Shown here: in pieces, positions 1 through 7,922 of the stretch
How positions within the stretch are numbered: position 1 is the stretch's first letter
Layout of the letters: the number at the start of each line of letters is the position of its first letter
Assembly: GCA_964410625.1 (NCBI GenBank)
Contig: CAYPHY010000020.1
Span: forward strand, 1 to 64,000
DNA from: CAYPHY01 sp964410625
Lineage (GTDB): Bacteria; Chloroflexota; Anaerolineae; Promineifilales; Promineifilaceae
Reading direction: 5' to 3'
Length of the DNA: 64,000 nucleotides
The notes under the pieces: generated by a model
Told to the model about the DNA's origin: nothing
What the model saw: only the letters and a program-made list of their open reading frames with translations
Databases searched by the model: none
Program-made: the position numbers and the translations under genes

Positions 1-59
1 TTCCTCGCTCCGAAGACTCCGCTCGGAATGACAGTTGGGTTACTTTTGAAACAATTTAT

Positions 60-1499
60 TTAGCCCGATTGAATACCTCCATCGGTCAGAGCGCGGACAT
101 CGAGCAATTTATCTACTTCATCGGCCGATACATACCCCTTCTCCAACACCACTTCCCGCACCGTGCGGTTGGTTGCCATCGCCTCCTTTGCTACCTCCGC
201 CCCCTTAGCATAACCAATCACCGGATTGAGCGCGGTAACGAGGATGGCATTTTTCGCCAGCCAGCCAGTCGCCTTTTCCGCATTGGCCTGCAAGCCGACC
301 ACACACTTATCGGTGAAGGCATTGACGGAATTAATGATAATGTCCATGCTTTGGAAGAGGTTGTAGGCAATGATCGGCATCATCACATTTAGCTCTAGCT
401 GCCCCGCCTGGCCGGACATCAAGACGGTCAGATCGTTGCCCATCACCTGGAACATCGCCATATTCAGCATCTCGGCCAGTACCGGGTTGACCTTGCCGGG
501 CATGATCGAGGAGCCGGGTTGCACAGGTGGCAGTCGAATTTCGTCCAGCCCCGTCGCTGGGCCGGAGGAGAGCAGGCGGAAATCGTTGGCGATGCGTGTC
601 AAATCCTGCGCCAGGGTGCGCAATGCGCCGCTGAAGTGGACGGCATCGGCCATGCTTTGCATCGATTCGAATAAATCATCGGAGTCGTGGAGTTCCAATC
701 CGGTCAGACGACTCAACACGGCCACCATGCGGCCGTGATACTCCACATGGGCGTTCAACCCGCTGCCCGTCGCTGTGCCGCCAATCCCCAGACGGCGCAA
801 GCCCTCGGCCGCCACTCGGATCCTCTCTCGATTGCGCTCCACCGAACGGGCATAGGCGCCAAACTCCTGCCCTAGCCGCACCGGAACGGCGTCTTGTAGA
901 TGGGTGCGGCCGCTTTTCACCACGCCGTCAAACGCTTTCGCTTTCTCGCGCAAGGCGGCCGCCAGCTTATCCAGCGTTGCCAGCAACTCATTGAGCCGCC
1001 ACAACGCACCGAGGCGGATCGCTGTGGGAATGGTGTCGTTGGTTGATTGCGCCATGTTCACATGGTCGTTGGGATTGACCGGCTTTCCGCTGGCCTCCAA
1101 CCCAAAACCGAGCAGTTCATTGGCACGGTTGGCGATCACCTCGTTGATATTCATGTTGTGGCTTGTCCCCGCTCCAGCCTGGATTGGGTCCACCACGAAT
1201 TGATCGCTAAATCGTCCGGCTATCACTTCATCGGCCGCCTGCATAATCGCCTGCGCCATCTCGCGGCCGGTTATGGTACGGCCGTCAACCTCCTTATCCT
1301 GAAAGAGATTAAGGTCATTGTTGACTTCGGCCGCGGCCCGCTTCACCATCGCCATTGACCAGACAAACGCCGGATAGGGCTTCAGTCCGGTAATGGGAAA
1401 ATTATGGATCGCCCGCTGTGTCTGCGCTCCCCAATAGGCTCCGGCGGGAACGCGCACCTCGCCCAGCGAATCCTTTTCAATCCGATATGTTTCAGACAT
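60..1499 (-). CDS. Aspartase/fumarase superfamily lyase (aspartate ammonia-lyase-like)
   Basis: A 479-residue protein of the class II fumarase/aspartase superfamily, which eliminates ammonia or water to give fumarate. The superfamily signature GSSIMPGKVNP is present and supplies the mobile catalytic-serine loop. GAGTSHNMNINEVIANRA and NPNDHVNMAQSTND read as aspartase-like (GTS and HVNM rather than the GTQ and DVNK usual in fumarases). YWGAQTQRA near the N-terminus and FTDKCVVG read as fumarase-like. Length fits either family. The start is the only ATG in a suitable place, directly after an upstream repeat-rich gap. It lies downstream of the ferredoxin on the same strand but behind a terminator, so it is probably a separate unit. 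I favour aspartase because of the conserved loops and the nearby nitrogen catabolism genes, but the sequence alone does not settle the substrate. Confidence 0.85.
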   Translation of the reverse strand: MSETYRIEKDSLGEVRVPAGAYWGAQTQRAIHNFPITGLKPYPAFVWSMAMVKRAAAEVNNDLNLFQDKEVDGRTITGREMAQAIMQAADEVIAGRFSDQFVVDPIQAGAGTSHNMNINEVIANRANELLGFGLEASGKPVNPNDHVNMAQSTNDTIPTAIRLGALWRLNELLATLDKLAAALREKAKAFDGVVKSGRTHLQDAVPVRLGQEFGAYARSVERNRERIRVAAEGLRRLGIGGTATGSGLNAHVEYHGRMVAVLSRLTGLELHDSDDLFESMQSMADAVHFSGALRTLAQDLTRIANDFRLLSSGPATGLDEIRLPPVQPGSSIMPGKVNPVLAEMLNMAMFQVMGNDLTVLMSGQAGQLELNVMMPIIAYNLFQSMDIIINSVNAFTDKCVVGLQANAEKATGWLAKNAILVTALNPVIGYAKGAEVAKEAMATNRTVREVVLEKGYVSADEVDKLLDVRALTDGGIQSG

Positions 1500-1537
1500 C
1501 TATACCTCGCTCAGAGATCCACGAACTCTCAATGCTT

Positions 1538-1599
1538 AGAAACCGGGTTTCTCGTTATAAATAGGTCATCTCAGGTAGAAGTTAAGAAACCCGGTTTCT
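1538..1599. repeat. Paired AGAAACCGGGTTTCT palindromes
   Basis: AGAAACCGGGTTTCT (1538-1552) and its near-identical partner AGAAACCCGGTTTCT (1585-1599) lie 32 bp apart in the leader of the lyase gene. Copies of the same element occur near 30209, 36411 and 47137-47169, so this is a dispersed short repeat family rather than a local palindrome. Confidence 0.85.
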
Positions 1600-1616
1600 A
1601 CTCTTGTTTCGTGAAA

Positions 1617-1670
1617 CAAAATAAAAAACCGAATTAGCCAACCATTCCATCCGGTCAGCTAATTCGGTTT
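1617..1670 (-). terminator. Rho-independent terminator after the ferredoxin gene
   Basis: Read on the minus strand, a perfect 13-bp stem (arms 1658-1670 and 1626-1638) with a 19-nt loop is followed by a T-rich run (TTTTTTATTTT). It lies downstream of the ferredoxin stop and upstream of the lyase, so it should end the SOD-ferredoxin transcript. Confidence 0.8.
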
Positions 1671-1718
1671 CCATTCAGTTGCAAACCCTCCCTTAAGCCT
1701 TCAGCTCGAGGGCAACAC

Positions 1719-1842
1719 CTTTTTAGGTGATCAGTAAAAGGTAAACGGTAATCGGTTATCGGTCATCTGGCAGAACAACAAAGCTTGTGGTGATGAACAG
1801 GTTGACCGCTTACTGCTTACCGATTACCGCTCACCAATCACT
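1719..1842. repeat. Intergenic hairpin of GGTAATCGGT-type units
   Basis: The left arm has degenerate direct repeats such as GGTAAACGGTAATCGGTTATCG and the right arm their reverse complement (GCTTACCGATTACCGCTCACC). The same family recurs at 50718-50795 and 54288-54362. The right arm reaches the 3' end of the ferredoxin gene. Confidence 0.75.
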
Positions 1843-2260
1843 TATTCGGGTCCATATCCAGCGCGTCGTAACCCGGCCCTTCAGAGAAGAAGTCGTAATT
1901 CGGGGGAATATCTTCAGTCAGGTCTAGCTCTTCCCCACCGGCCAACTGTTTGGCGTTCAGCAACTTCACCGCGTGACCGTCCACCTCACCTTCAAACGGC
2001 TGGCCGTCTGGCAGCAGCTCTTTGGTGTTGGCGATCCAGACACCGGGCGGTGCTACATAATCAAACGGCACTTCCTCTTCGGGGAAAATCGCTTCATACG
2101 GACACTCCGGAATGCAGGCGCCACAATCAATGCAGGTGTCCGGGTCAATGTATAGCCAGGGCCACTCTTCCTCTGGGAAACCCAAGACCATACACTCAAC
2201 CGGGCAGACCTCGACGCATGCTGTATCTCGCAGGCACAGGCGAGTGATAATATGTGTCAT
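1838..2260 (-). CDS. Two-cluster ferredoxin with acidic C-terminal extension
   Basis: A 140-residue bacterial ferredoxin carrying eight cysteines in two cluster motifs. The first is C9-x5-C15-x3-C19-P-x2-C23 (CVEVCPVEC) and the second is C43-x2-C46-x2-C49-x3-C53 (CIDCGACIPECP). The spacing resembles seven- and eight-iron ferredoxins of the CVEVCPVDC type, with a slightly shortened first loop. About 85 residues follow the clusters, rich in Asp and Glu, which is long for this family. It acts in the cytoplasm as a low-potential electron carrier. A plausible partner is the pair of 2-oxoacid:ferredoxin oxidoreductases at 50806-57386, which encode no ferredoxin of their own. It sits behind the SOD gene on the same strand and ends at a clear terminator. 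The partner assignment is inference. Confidence 0.9.
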   Translation of the reverse strand: MTHIITRLCLRDTACVEVCPVECMVLGFPEEEWPWLYIDPDTCIDCGACIPECPYEAIFPEEEVPFDYVAPPGVWIANTKELLPDGQPFEGEVDGHAVKLLNAKQLAGGEELDLTEDIPPNYDFFSEGPGYDALDMDPNK

Positions 2261-2278
2261 TACAATCTCCTTCTAACG

Positions 2279-2346
2279 ATTGTGCTAATCTCCCACGCTC
2301 CTGCTCTCTTAACCTTCGAGACCGGAAGTTTGGGAGACTAAGAGAT
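2279..2346. repeat. Degenerate GAGACT/AATCTCC inverted repeat
   Basis: AATCTCCCACGCTCCTGCTCTC and GGGAGACTAAGAGATT form a short, decayed copy of the hairpin family that is complete at 33779, 45140, 52662 and 56258. It fills the gap between the SOD and ferredoxin genes. Confidence 0.55.
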
Positions 2347-2349
2347 TAT

Positions 2350-2958
2350 TTATGCATTCGCATAATTTTCTGCTACTGCATCCCAATCTACCACATTCCA
2401 CCAGGCACTAATATAGTCCGGGCGACGGTTCTGGTAGTTAAGATAGTAGGCATGTTCCCATACGTCCAGGCCGAGGAGGGGCGTATTGCCGTCCATCAGA
2501 GGAGAATCCTGGTTTGGCGTGGAGCCAACGACAAGCTCGCCATCTTCATCCACATAAAGCCAGGCCCAACCGGAGCCGAAGCGGGTTGAGGCGGCCTTGC
2601 TAAATTGCTCTTTGAAGGCGCTGAAGCTGCCGAATGTTTCGTTAATGGCGTCGGCCAATTCGCCGGTCGGCTCACCGCCACCATTGGGGCTCATCACGTT
2701 CCAAAACAGGTTGTGGTTGGCATAGCCGCCGCCGTTGTTGCGCACGGCCGTGCGGATGCTTTCCGGCACGCTATCCAAATTTGCCAACAACTCCTCAATG
2801 TCCATGTCGGCCAAATCGGAATGTCCTTCCAATGCTGCATTTAAGTTATTGGTATAGGCCGCGTGGTGCTTGTCGTGGTGAATGCTCATCGTGCGAGCAT
2901 CAATGTGAGGTTCCAAAGCATCCTCTGGGTAGGGAAGTGGGGCTAATTCAAAAGCCAT
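2350..2958 (-). CDS. sodA: Superoxide dismutase, Fe/Mn family
   Basis: A 202-residue Fe/Mn superoxide dismutase. It disproportionates superoxide in the cytoplasm. Metal ligands are visible: His27 in MSIHHDKHHAAY, the His of ANHNLFW, and Asp and His of DVWEHAYYLNYQNRRPDY. The start is set at 2958 because AAGGAG lies 6-7 nt upstream of that ATG. A longer in-frame reading from 3000 adds 14 residues (MSIEPQFISDKEIL) not expected in the family and spans this ribosome binding site. GGGYANHNLFW and GSGWAWL fit either metal, so Fe versus Mn cannot be called; the symbol is nominal. The gene is followed by the ferredoxin on the same strand, with a degenerate repeat between them. Confidence 0.95.
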   Translation of the reverse strand: MAFELAPLPYPEDALEPHIDARTMSIHHDKHHAAYTNNLNAALEGHSDLADMDIEELLANLDSVPESIRTAVRNNGGGYANHNLFWNVMSPNGGGEPTGELADAINETFGSFSAFKEQFSKAASTRFGSGWAWLYVDEDGELVVGSTPNQDSPLMDGNTPLLGLDVWEHAYYLNYQNRRPDYISAWWNVVDWDAVAENYANA

Positions 2959-3108
2959 GAGTATCTCCTTGTCACTAATAAATTGTGGCTCAATCGACAA
3001 TCTCTCGTGGTTAAACTCAAACAGCCAAAGACACGACGCCTCCAGACTGTGAGCATCATTTCTGTCCTATAGTGATTCTAACGACTGGAATTTTCTTTGT
3101 CAAACGAG

Positions 3109-3138
3109 TTGACAAGCACACTCATTATTCGGTACAAT
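3109..3138 (+). promoter_or_regulatory. Sigma70-like promoter of the GntR gene
   Basis: TTGACA (3109-3114) and TACAAT (3133-3138) are separated by 18 bp. They lie about 70 bp before the GntR start codon, in the divergent gap between this gene and SOD. Confidence 0.7.
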
Positions 3139-3153
3139 TCGCCGTATAAATAG

Positions 3154-3168
3154 GTATGACAACCATAC
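3154..3168. promoter_or_regulatory. Possible GntR operator
   Basis: GTATG-ACAAC-CATAC is an inverted repeat just downstream of the predicted promoter, followed by a second CATAC. Its place at the transcription start suits autoregulation by the GntR protein, which is an inference. Confidence 0.35.
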
Positions 3169-3207
3169 AACCATACGAATTTTTGTGCTATTAACGGCCA
3201 TCCCATT

Positions 3208-3948
3208 ATGCTCCGTCGTGTCCCCTCCCTTACCGAACAGGTGAAATCCCACCTGAAAGAGCTGATCGTGAATGATGAGTTCGCTAACGGCCGTGTCCCC
3301 TCCGAAACCGAGCTGGCTGAAGTGCTTGGCGTCAGCCGCACGACGGTGCGCGATGCGCTCGGCCGCCTGGAAATGGAAGGGGCGATTGTCCGCAAGCAGG
3401 GCGCAGGCACATTTGTCGTCGAGCCGGTGCTGCAAATCAGGTCGCGGCTAGAAGAAATCTGGTCTTATGAGGAGGTCCTCCGCGCTCACGGCTATACCCC
3501 CTCGACTCAGGTCTTGAACGTGGAAGAGCGGCCGTCCACCGATGCCGTCAATGCGCTTTCTGTTGTGGATGATCTGGGGTTGGCGGCCGATGAATCGGTG
3601 TTGGTCATCGAAAAGCTATTTCTGGAGGATGACAATCCCGTCATTCTGACCCGCAACTGCATTCCCACCCGCTATATCACTAAACCTTATACGATAGAGG
3701 AGTTTCAGCGACCGGTATATGAGTACCTGGAGACGGTGTGCCAGCAACAACTAGCCTATTATCTCTCCGATTTAGTGCCAATGATCGCCGCCGGGCCGCT
3801 GGCGCAAACATTACACCTTGAGCCGGGAACGCCGCTGCTCTCCTTTGAGGAGATTGGCTACAACGAGGACAACGAACCTATCCTCAAAGCCTACTCCTAC
3901 TTTCGCGACGACTTGCTGCGCTTCCGCCTTCTGCGCCGCAAAATGTAG
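3208..3948 (+). CDS. GntR family regulator, HutC/UTRA type
   Basis: A 246-residue transcription regulator. The N-terminal winged helix (about 10-75) holds EVLGVSRTTVRDALGRLEMEGAIVRK-type helix-turn-helix residues and the GAGTFV wing typical of GntR proteins. The C-terminal part (about 85-246) fits a UTRA ligand-binding domain, including the late LSFEEIGYNEDNEPILKAYSY strand region. No clear Shine-Dalgarno precedes the ATG. It is the first gene before a run of hydrolase, carbamoyltransferase and carbamate kinase genes on the same strand, so it most likely controls that cluster in response to one of its substrates. The ligand is unknown. Confidence 0.9.
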   Translation: MLRRVPSLTEQVKSHLKELIVNDEFANGRVPSETELAEVLGVSRTTVRDALGRLEMEGAIVRKQGAGTFVVEPVLQIRSRLEEIWSYEEVLRAHGYTPSTQVLNVEERPSTDAVNALSVVDDLGLAADESVLVIEKLFLEDDNPVILTRNCIPTRYITKPYTIEEFQRPVYEYLETVCQQQLAYYLSDLVPMIAAGPLAQTLHLEPGTPLLSFEEIGYNEDNEPILKAYSYFRDDLLRFRLLRRKM

Positions 3949-3956
3949 CGTATGTA

Positions 3957-4063
3957 GCGCGATTTGCTAAATCGCGCATGTAGAGCCGCGATTTAGCAAA
4001 TCGCGCCACAAACAAAAAATCAGCGTGGTCCGCGTTTTATCCGCGTCATCAGCGTAACTCTTT
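3957..4063. repeat. Two CGATTT/AAATCG palindromes and a CAGCGT/CCGCGT repeat
   Basis: A palindrome at 3957-3977 (core CGATTTGCTAAATCG) and its inverted copy at 3986-4007 lie just after the GntR stop. A close relative, CGCGATTTGGCAAATCGCG, sits at 32366. They are followed by CAGCGT, CCGCGT, CCGCGTCATCAGCGT units (4018-4063), also seen at 5338-5390 and 39189-39295. Confidence 0.75.
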
Positions 4064-4089
4064 TTAGAGTAACACTTTGTAGGATGAAA

Positions 4090-5298
4090 ATGAAAGAAGT
4101 GATTGAACAACTAAACCAACGAGTAGCGGCCGTCGAAGACGACCTGCTCACCTTTTTCCGCGAAATCGTCGCCATTCCCAGCATGGACAGCGACATCGAA
4201 CAAGTTGGTCAACGTATTGGCGAAGAAATGAAGCGTCTTGGCTTTGACGATGTCTACGTAGACCGCTATGGCTCCATCGTAGGCAAAATTGGGAACGGGC
4301 CAACCATCATCCTCTATGACAGCCACATTGACACCGTCGGCCTCGGCGATGAAAGTCAATGGGAGTGGGACCCCTTCATCGGCAAAGAGGAAAATGGAAT
4401 GTTCTATGCGCGTGGCGCGTTGGATGAAAAGGGCAGCACCCCCGGTATGGTCTATGGGCTGGCGATTGCCCGCGACCTCGGTCTCCTCGAAGGGTACACG
4501 GCCTACTATCTCGGAAATATCGAAGAGTGGTGTGATGGCGTGGGCTGCCAGGCGTTTGTCGAATGGGAAGGGGTTCGCCCCGACTTTGTGGTCATTGGTG
4601 AGCCAACGAAGATGAATGTTTATCGCGGCCACAAAGGGCGGGTCGAGCTAGAAGTGGTAGCCAAAGGTATATGCGCCCATGCCGCCAGCAACTTCATGGG
4701 CGACAATGCTATCTATAAGATGCTGCCGGTCATTGCCGGAATTCGCGATCTCGACGCCGAACTGCGCACCCATGAGTTCCTCGGCCAGGGACGGATCACC
4801 GTCACCCGCATCTCCAGCGTCAGCCCCAGCGACAATGCCGTTCCCGACGAGTGCCGCATCTTCATTGACCGGCGCGTCACCTTCGGCGACACCAAAGAGA
4901 GCGTGCGGGCGGAAATAGAGGCGTTGATCCCGGCCGAACATCGCGCTGACTTCACCATTCACGATCTGGTGTATGAGGAACCGAGCCACACCGGCGCGGT
5001 CTTTGTTTATGATAAATATTTCCCTGCGTGGGCGCTTGAAGAAGAGGATCCCTTGGTTGTGGCCGGAAAAGAGACGATTCAGGCGCTCTGGGGTCGCAAC
5101 GAACCGGCCGGTAAGTGGGACTTCTCAACGAATGGCAACTATTGGTGCGGCAAGGCGGGCATCCCCAGCATCGGCTTTGGCCCCGGCGACGAAATCTATG
5201 CCCATTCTGTAGATGAACATGTGCCACTGGCTGATGTGGTTGAGGCAACGAAGTTTTATGCGCTGCTTCCCGCTACGTTGAAGAGTAGTAAGCAGTAG
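4090..5298 (+). CDS. ygeY: M20 family metallohydrolase, YgeY-like
   Basis: About 402 residues, M20 peptidase/deacylase fold. The metal-site motifs are present: DSHIDTVG (His and Asp ligands), GALDEKGS, the Glu pair in NIEEWCDG, GEPTKMN and the late AHSVDEHVP His. The dimerisation insert lies at about 190-300. It most resembles YgeY, the hydrolase encoded beside YgeW and YqeA in enterobacterial purine/ureide catabolism, rather than DapE or ArgE. The second ATG is chosen because TAGGA lies 5 nt before it; the first ATG (4084) overlaps that site. The YgeW-like gene follows after a repeat-rich gap. The exact amide substrate cannot be read from sequence. Confidence 0.85.
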   Translation: MKEVIEQLNQRVAAVEDDLLTFFREIVAIPSMDSDIEQVGQRIGEEMKRLGFDDVYVDRYGSIVGKIGNGPTIILYDSHIDTVGLGDESQWEWDPFIGKEENGMFYARGALDEKGSTPGMVYGLAIARDLGLLEGYTAYYLGNIEEWCDGVGCQAFVEWEGVRPDFVVIGEPTKMNVYRGHKGRVELEVVAKGICAHAASNFMGDNAIYKMLPVIAGIRDLDAELRTHEFLGQGRITVTRISSVSPSDNAVPDECRIFIDRRVTFGDTKESVRAEIEALIPAEHRADFTIHDLVYEEPSHTGAVFVYDKYFPAWALEEEDPLVVAGKETIQALWGRNEPAGKWDFSTNGNYWCGKAGIPSIGFGPGDEIYAHSVDEHVPLADVVEATKFYALLPATLKSSKQ

Positions 5299-5390
5299 GC
5301 AGTTGTCAGTGGGCAGTGGACAATAAACAGTAAAAAAAATTCGCGTCATCCGCGTATTATCAGCGTAATCTGCGTAACCCGCATAACCAT
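5296..5390. repeat. AGTAAGCAGTAGGCAGT units and CGCGTCATCCGCGT units
   Basis: Degenerate direct repeats (AGTAAGCAGT, AGGCAGTTGTCAGT, GGGCAGTGGACA) are followed by CGCGTCATCCGCGTATTATC and AGCGTAATCTGCGTAACC units. The 3' end of the hydrolase gene runs into them. No full hairpin partner was found here. Confidence 0.6.
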
Positions 5391-5405
5391 ATTTAAGGAG
5401 AACCT

Positions 5406-6380
5406 ATGCAAACAAACCTGCGCGGCCGTGACATGATCACGACCCAAGAGTGGACAAAGGACGAGATTGACACCATCCTCAATGTGGCGGCCGATCTCAA
5501 GCGCCAACGCGCCCTCGGCGTCCCCCATGCCTATCTGCGTGATAAGGTGTTGGGGATGCTATTTTTCTTCACCAGCACCCGCACCCGCGTCAGCTTTGAA
5601 GCGGGGATGGCCCAACTCGGCGGCCATGCCCAGTTCATCGAAAGCACGACGACGCAGATCAGTCATGGTGATACAGCAAAGGAGATTGGCGAGATTATCG
5701 GCCGTTACTGCGACGGCATCGCCATCCGCCAATGCGACTGGGACTTTGGCAACAAATACATCCGTGAAGTGGCCGAAGCCTCTCGTGTGCCGGTGCTGAA
5801 CATGCAATGTGACGTCTACCACCCCTTCCAGATTCTGGCCGACTTGATGACGATCATTGAGAAGAAGGGCGATCCGCGCGGCCTGACGATCAACGTCAGC
5901 TATGCCTATGCCAGCAGCTATCAAAAGCCGATCAGCGTGCCGCAAAGCCTGATCCTGCTGATGACCCGCTACGGGATGAATGTGCGCCTGACCCATCCAC
6001 CGGAGTTCAAGTTGATGCCGGAGATCGTCGAGCAGGCCAAAGAAAACGCCCGCCAAGCACGCGGCTCTTTTGAAATCCTGCATGACTTCGACGAAGGCTT
6101 CAAGGGTGCGGATGTGGTCTATCCAAAGAGTTGGGGCTGCTTGCTCACCACCTCCGATTTGCAGGAATCGGCCGAGATTGGCAAAAAGTACACCGACTGG
6201 ATCACCGACGAACGGCGTATGGCGCTGGCGAACGACGACGCCCTCTATATGCACTGCCTCCCCGCCGACCGCAACATCGAAGTCACCGACGGCGTGATTG
6301 ACGGCCCAAACAGCGTCGTCTATGACGAGGCTGAAAACCGGCTGCATGTGCAGAAAGCGGTGATGGCGCTGACAATGTAA
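5406..6380 (+). CDS. ygeW: YgeW-like carbamoyltransferase (aspartate/ornithine carbamoyltransferase fold)
   Basis: A 324-residue transcarbamoylase. The carbamoyl-phosphate site STRTR is in FTSTRTRVSFEAGM, the second motif is HPFQ (YHPFQILADL) rather than HPCQ or HPTQ, and HCLP appears in YMHCLPADRNIEV. The C-terminus ends in AENRLHVQKAVMALTM, as in ornithine carbamoyltransferase relatives. It lies between a YgeY-like hydrolase and a carbamate kinase. That context favours the YgeW group, which is thought to run towards carbamoyl phosphate formation from a carbamoylated product. AAGGAG sits 6 nt before the ATG. At 324 residues it is shorter than E. coli YgeW, so plain ornithine carbamoyltransferase remains possible. 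Confidence 0.85.
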   Translation: MQTNLRGRDMITTQEWTKDEIDTILNVAADLKRQRALGVPHAYLRDKVLGMLFFFTSTRTRVSFEAGMAQLGGHAQFIESTTTQISHGDTAKEIGEIIGRYCDGIAIRQCDWDFGNKYIREVAEASRVPVLNMQCDVYHPFQILADLMTIIEKKGDPRGLTINVSYAYASSYQKPISVPQSLILLMTRYGMNVRLTHPPEFKLMPEIVEQAKENARQARGSFEILHDFDEGFKGADVVYPKSWGCLLTTSDLQESAEIGKKYTDWITDERRMALANDDALYMHCLPADRNIEVTDGVIDGPNSVVYDEAENRLHVQKAVMALTM

Positions 6381-6420
6381 TTAATTGTGAATTGTGAATG
6401 GTGAATTAAGAATTGTGAAT
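6381..6420. repeat. AATTGTGAAT array, left arm
   Basis: Repeated AATTGTGAAT and GGTGAATTAAG units directly after the carbamoyltransferase stop. The reverse-complement array lies at 6830-6866, so the two flank the frameshifted gene between them like inverted terminal arrays. Confidence 0.7.
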
Positions 6421-6430
6421 GGGGGTGGGT

Positions 6431-6807
6431 ATGGCAAAGGGCGATGATATTGAGGAACGGCTCATTGAGTTTGCAGTAAGGGTGGTAAAGTTGTGTAACG
6501 CGTTGCCAAGAACCATTGCTGGCAATCACTTTTCCAGACAGCTTTTGCGCAGTGGTACGTCTCCCGCCGCCCACTATGCTGAAGCACGGGGAGCTGAAGT
6601 TCCAACGATTCTGTCCACAAGCTCAAAATTGCCCCGAAGGAACTCAACGAAACCCGCATCTGGCTCAGAGTCATTACTCAAAGCAAAACAATGCCCTACT
6701 CCAAAATGGAAGCGCTCTTACAAGAGTGTGATGAACTCTGCCGTATCATCAACGCTAGCATCAAAACAACCAGAGCCAACACCCAAAAACCAAGAGCATC
6801 TGCATAA
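6431..6807 (+). pseudogene. Frameshifted four-helix-bundle protein (23S rRNA intervening-sequence family)
   Basis: The first part reads MAKGDDIEERLIEFAVRVVK...LLRSGTSPAAHYAEARGAE, the standard start of the four-helix-bundle family first seen in 23S rRNA intervening sequences. After 6598 the family sequence continues in another frame as NDSVHKLKIAPKELNETRIWL... and ends at 6805-6807. Restoring one A (GAAGTTCC to GAAAGTTCC at 6597-6599) gives an uninterrupted protein with AESSNDSVHK at the join. This is either a real one-base deletion or a sequencing error in a short A run. Function is unknown in the family. It is flanked by inverted AATTGTGAAT arrays and interrupts a metabolic operon. Confidence 0.8.
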
Positions 6808-6829
6808 CTTGGTTACTGCTGACGCCCAT

Positions 6830-6866
6830 TAACAATTCGCAATTTTCAATTCACAATTCACAATTT
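6830..6866. repeat. AATTGTGAAT array, right (inverted) arm
   Basis: AATTCGCAATTTTCAATTCACAATTCACAA is the reverse complement type of the array at 6381-6420. It ends about 15 bp before the carbamate kinase start. Confidence 0.7.
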
Positions 6867-6880
6867 GAAAGGTTCCCACT

Positions 6881-7834
6881 ATGTGCCACAAACTTGCTGT
6901 AATCGCCATCGGCGGCAATTCTTTGATTAAGGATAAGCAACACCAGACGGTGCAGGATCAATATGAAGCGGCGAAGGAAACGGCCGCCCACATTGCCAAA
7001 ATGATTGCCGATGGCTGGAACGTTGCCATTTCCCACGGCAACGGCCCACAGGTCGGCTTCATCCTTCGTCGCTCCGAATTGGCCCGCCACGAACTGCACG
7101 AACTCCCGCTGGATGTCTGCGGCGCAGATTCGCAAGGGGCGATTGGCTACGCGCTCCAGCAAAATCTGTACAACCACTTCCGGCGAATGGGGATCAAGCG
7201 GACGGTGGCAACCATTGTCACGGAAACGGAAGTCAGCGCCGACGACCCGGCCTTCCAAAACCCGACCAAGCCAATTGGCTCTTTTATGAGCGAAGAGGAA
7301 GCGGCCGTGCGCCAGGAGCAGGATGGTTGGACGGTCGTCGAAGATGCCGGGCGTGGTTGGCGGCGAGTAGTGGCCTCCCCACTTCCCAAGCGCATTGTCG
7401 AGGTAGAAGCGGTGCAAGCCTTGCTGGATGCCGGTGTGGTTGTCATCACCGTTGGCGGTGGCGGTATTCCCGTGGTCGCTGATGAACAGGGCAACTTGCA
7501 GGGGATTGCGGCCGTCATTGACAAGGATTACGCCTCCGCCCTACTGGCGACAACCATCGGCGCGGAGCTGTTCATCATCAGCACGGCCGTTCCCCAGGTT
7601 TGCCTCAACTATGGCAAGCCCAACCAGACCTTCCTGGACCGGATCACCCTATCCCAGGCTAAACAGCTTCTTGCAGAGGGTATCCATTTTGCGAAAGGCT
7701 CAATGGCCCCCAAGGTACAGGCAGTGGTCAACTTTTTGGAGGGCGGCGGCCGACAAGCAATCATCACCAACCCAGAAAACATCGAACGCGCCCTTGCCGG
7801 AGAAGCTGGAACTCATTTCTTCGCAGATGAATAA
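6881..7834 (+). CDS. arcC: Carbamate kinase
   Basis: A 317-residue carbamate kinase of the amino acid kinase fold. It transfers phosphate from carbamoyl phosphate to ADP, giving ATP, ammonia and carbonate. Family motifs are visible: AIGGNSL near the N-terminus, SHGNGPQVG, the SQGAIGY stretch, ITVGGGGIPV, the IDKDYASALLA nucleotide site and FAKGSMAPKVQA near the C-terminus. AAGG lies 9 nt upstream of the ATG. Its position after the carbamoyltransferase matches the arcC/yqeA role of harvesting ATP from carbamoyl phosphate. Confidence 0.95.
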   Translation: MCHKLAVIAIGGNSLIKDKQHQTVQDQYEAAKETAAHIAKMIADGWNVAISHGNGPQVGFILRRSELARHELHELPLDVCGADSQGAIGYALQQNLYNHFRRMGIKRTVATIVTETEVSADDPAFQNPTKPIGSFMSEEEAAVRQEQDGWTVVEDAGRGWRRVVASPLPKRIVEVEAVQALLDAGVVVITVGGGGIPVVADEQGNLQGIAAVIDKDYASALLATTIGAELFIISTAVPQVCLNYGKPNQTFLDRITLSQAKQLLAEGIHFAKGSMAPKVQAVVNFLEGGGRQAIITNPENIERALAGEAGTHFFADE

Positions 7835-7922
7835 TCTTGATCCGAGATGATGCTCCTGTCTATCTGGGTTACAATAAGGAAGATAATATCGGCAAAAAGA
7901 GTTTTCTTGGAGCGTACAAGTG

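Noticed and set aside
60..1499. Fumarase (fumC) as the name for the minus-strand lyase
   Set aside because: GAGTSHNMN and NDHVNMAQSTND look more like aspartase, while other stretches look like fumarase. I kept a superfamily call rather than a gene name.
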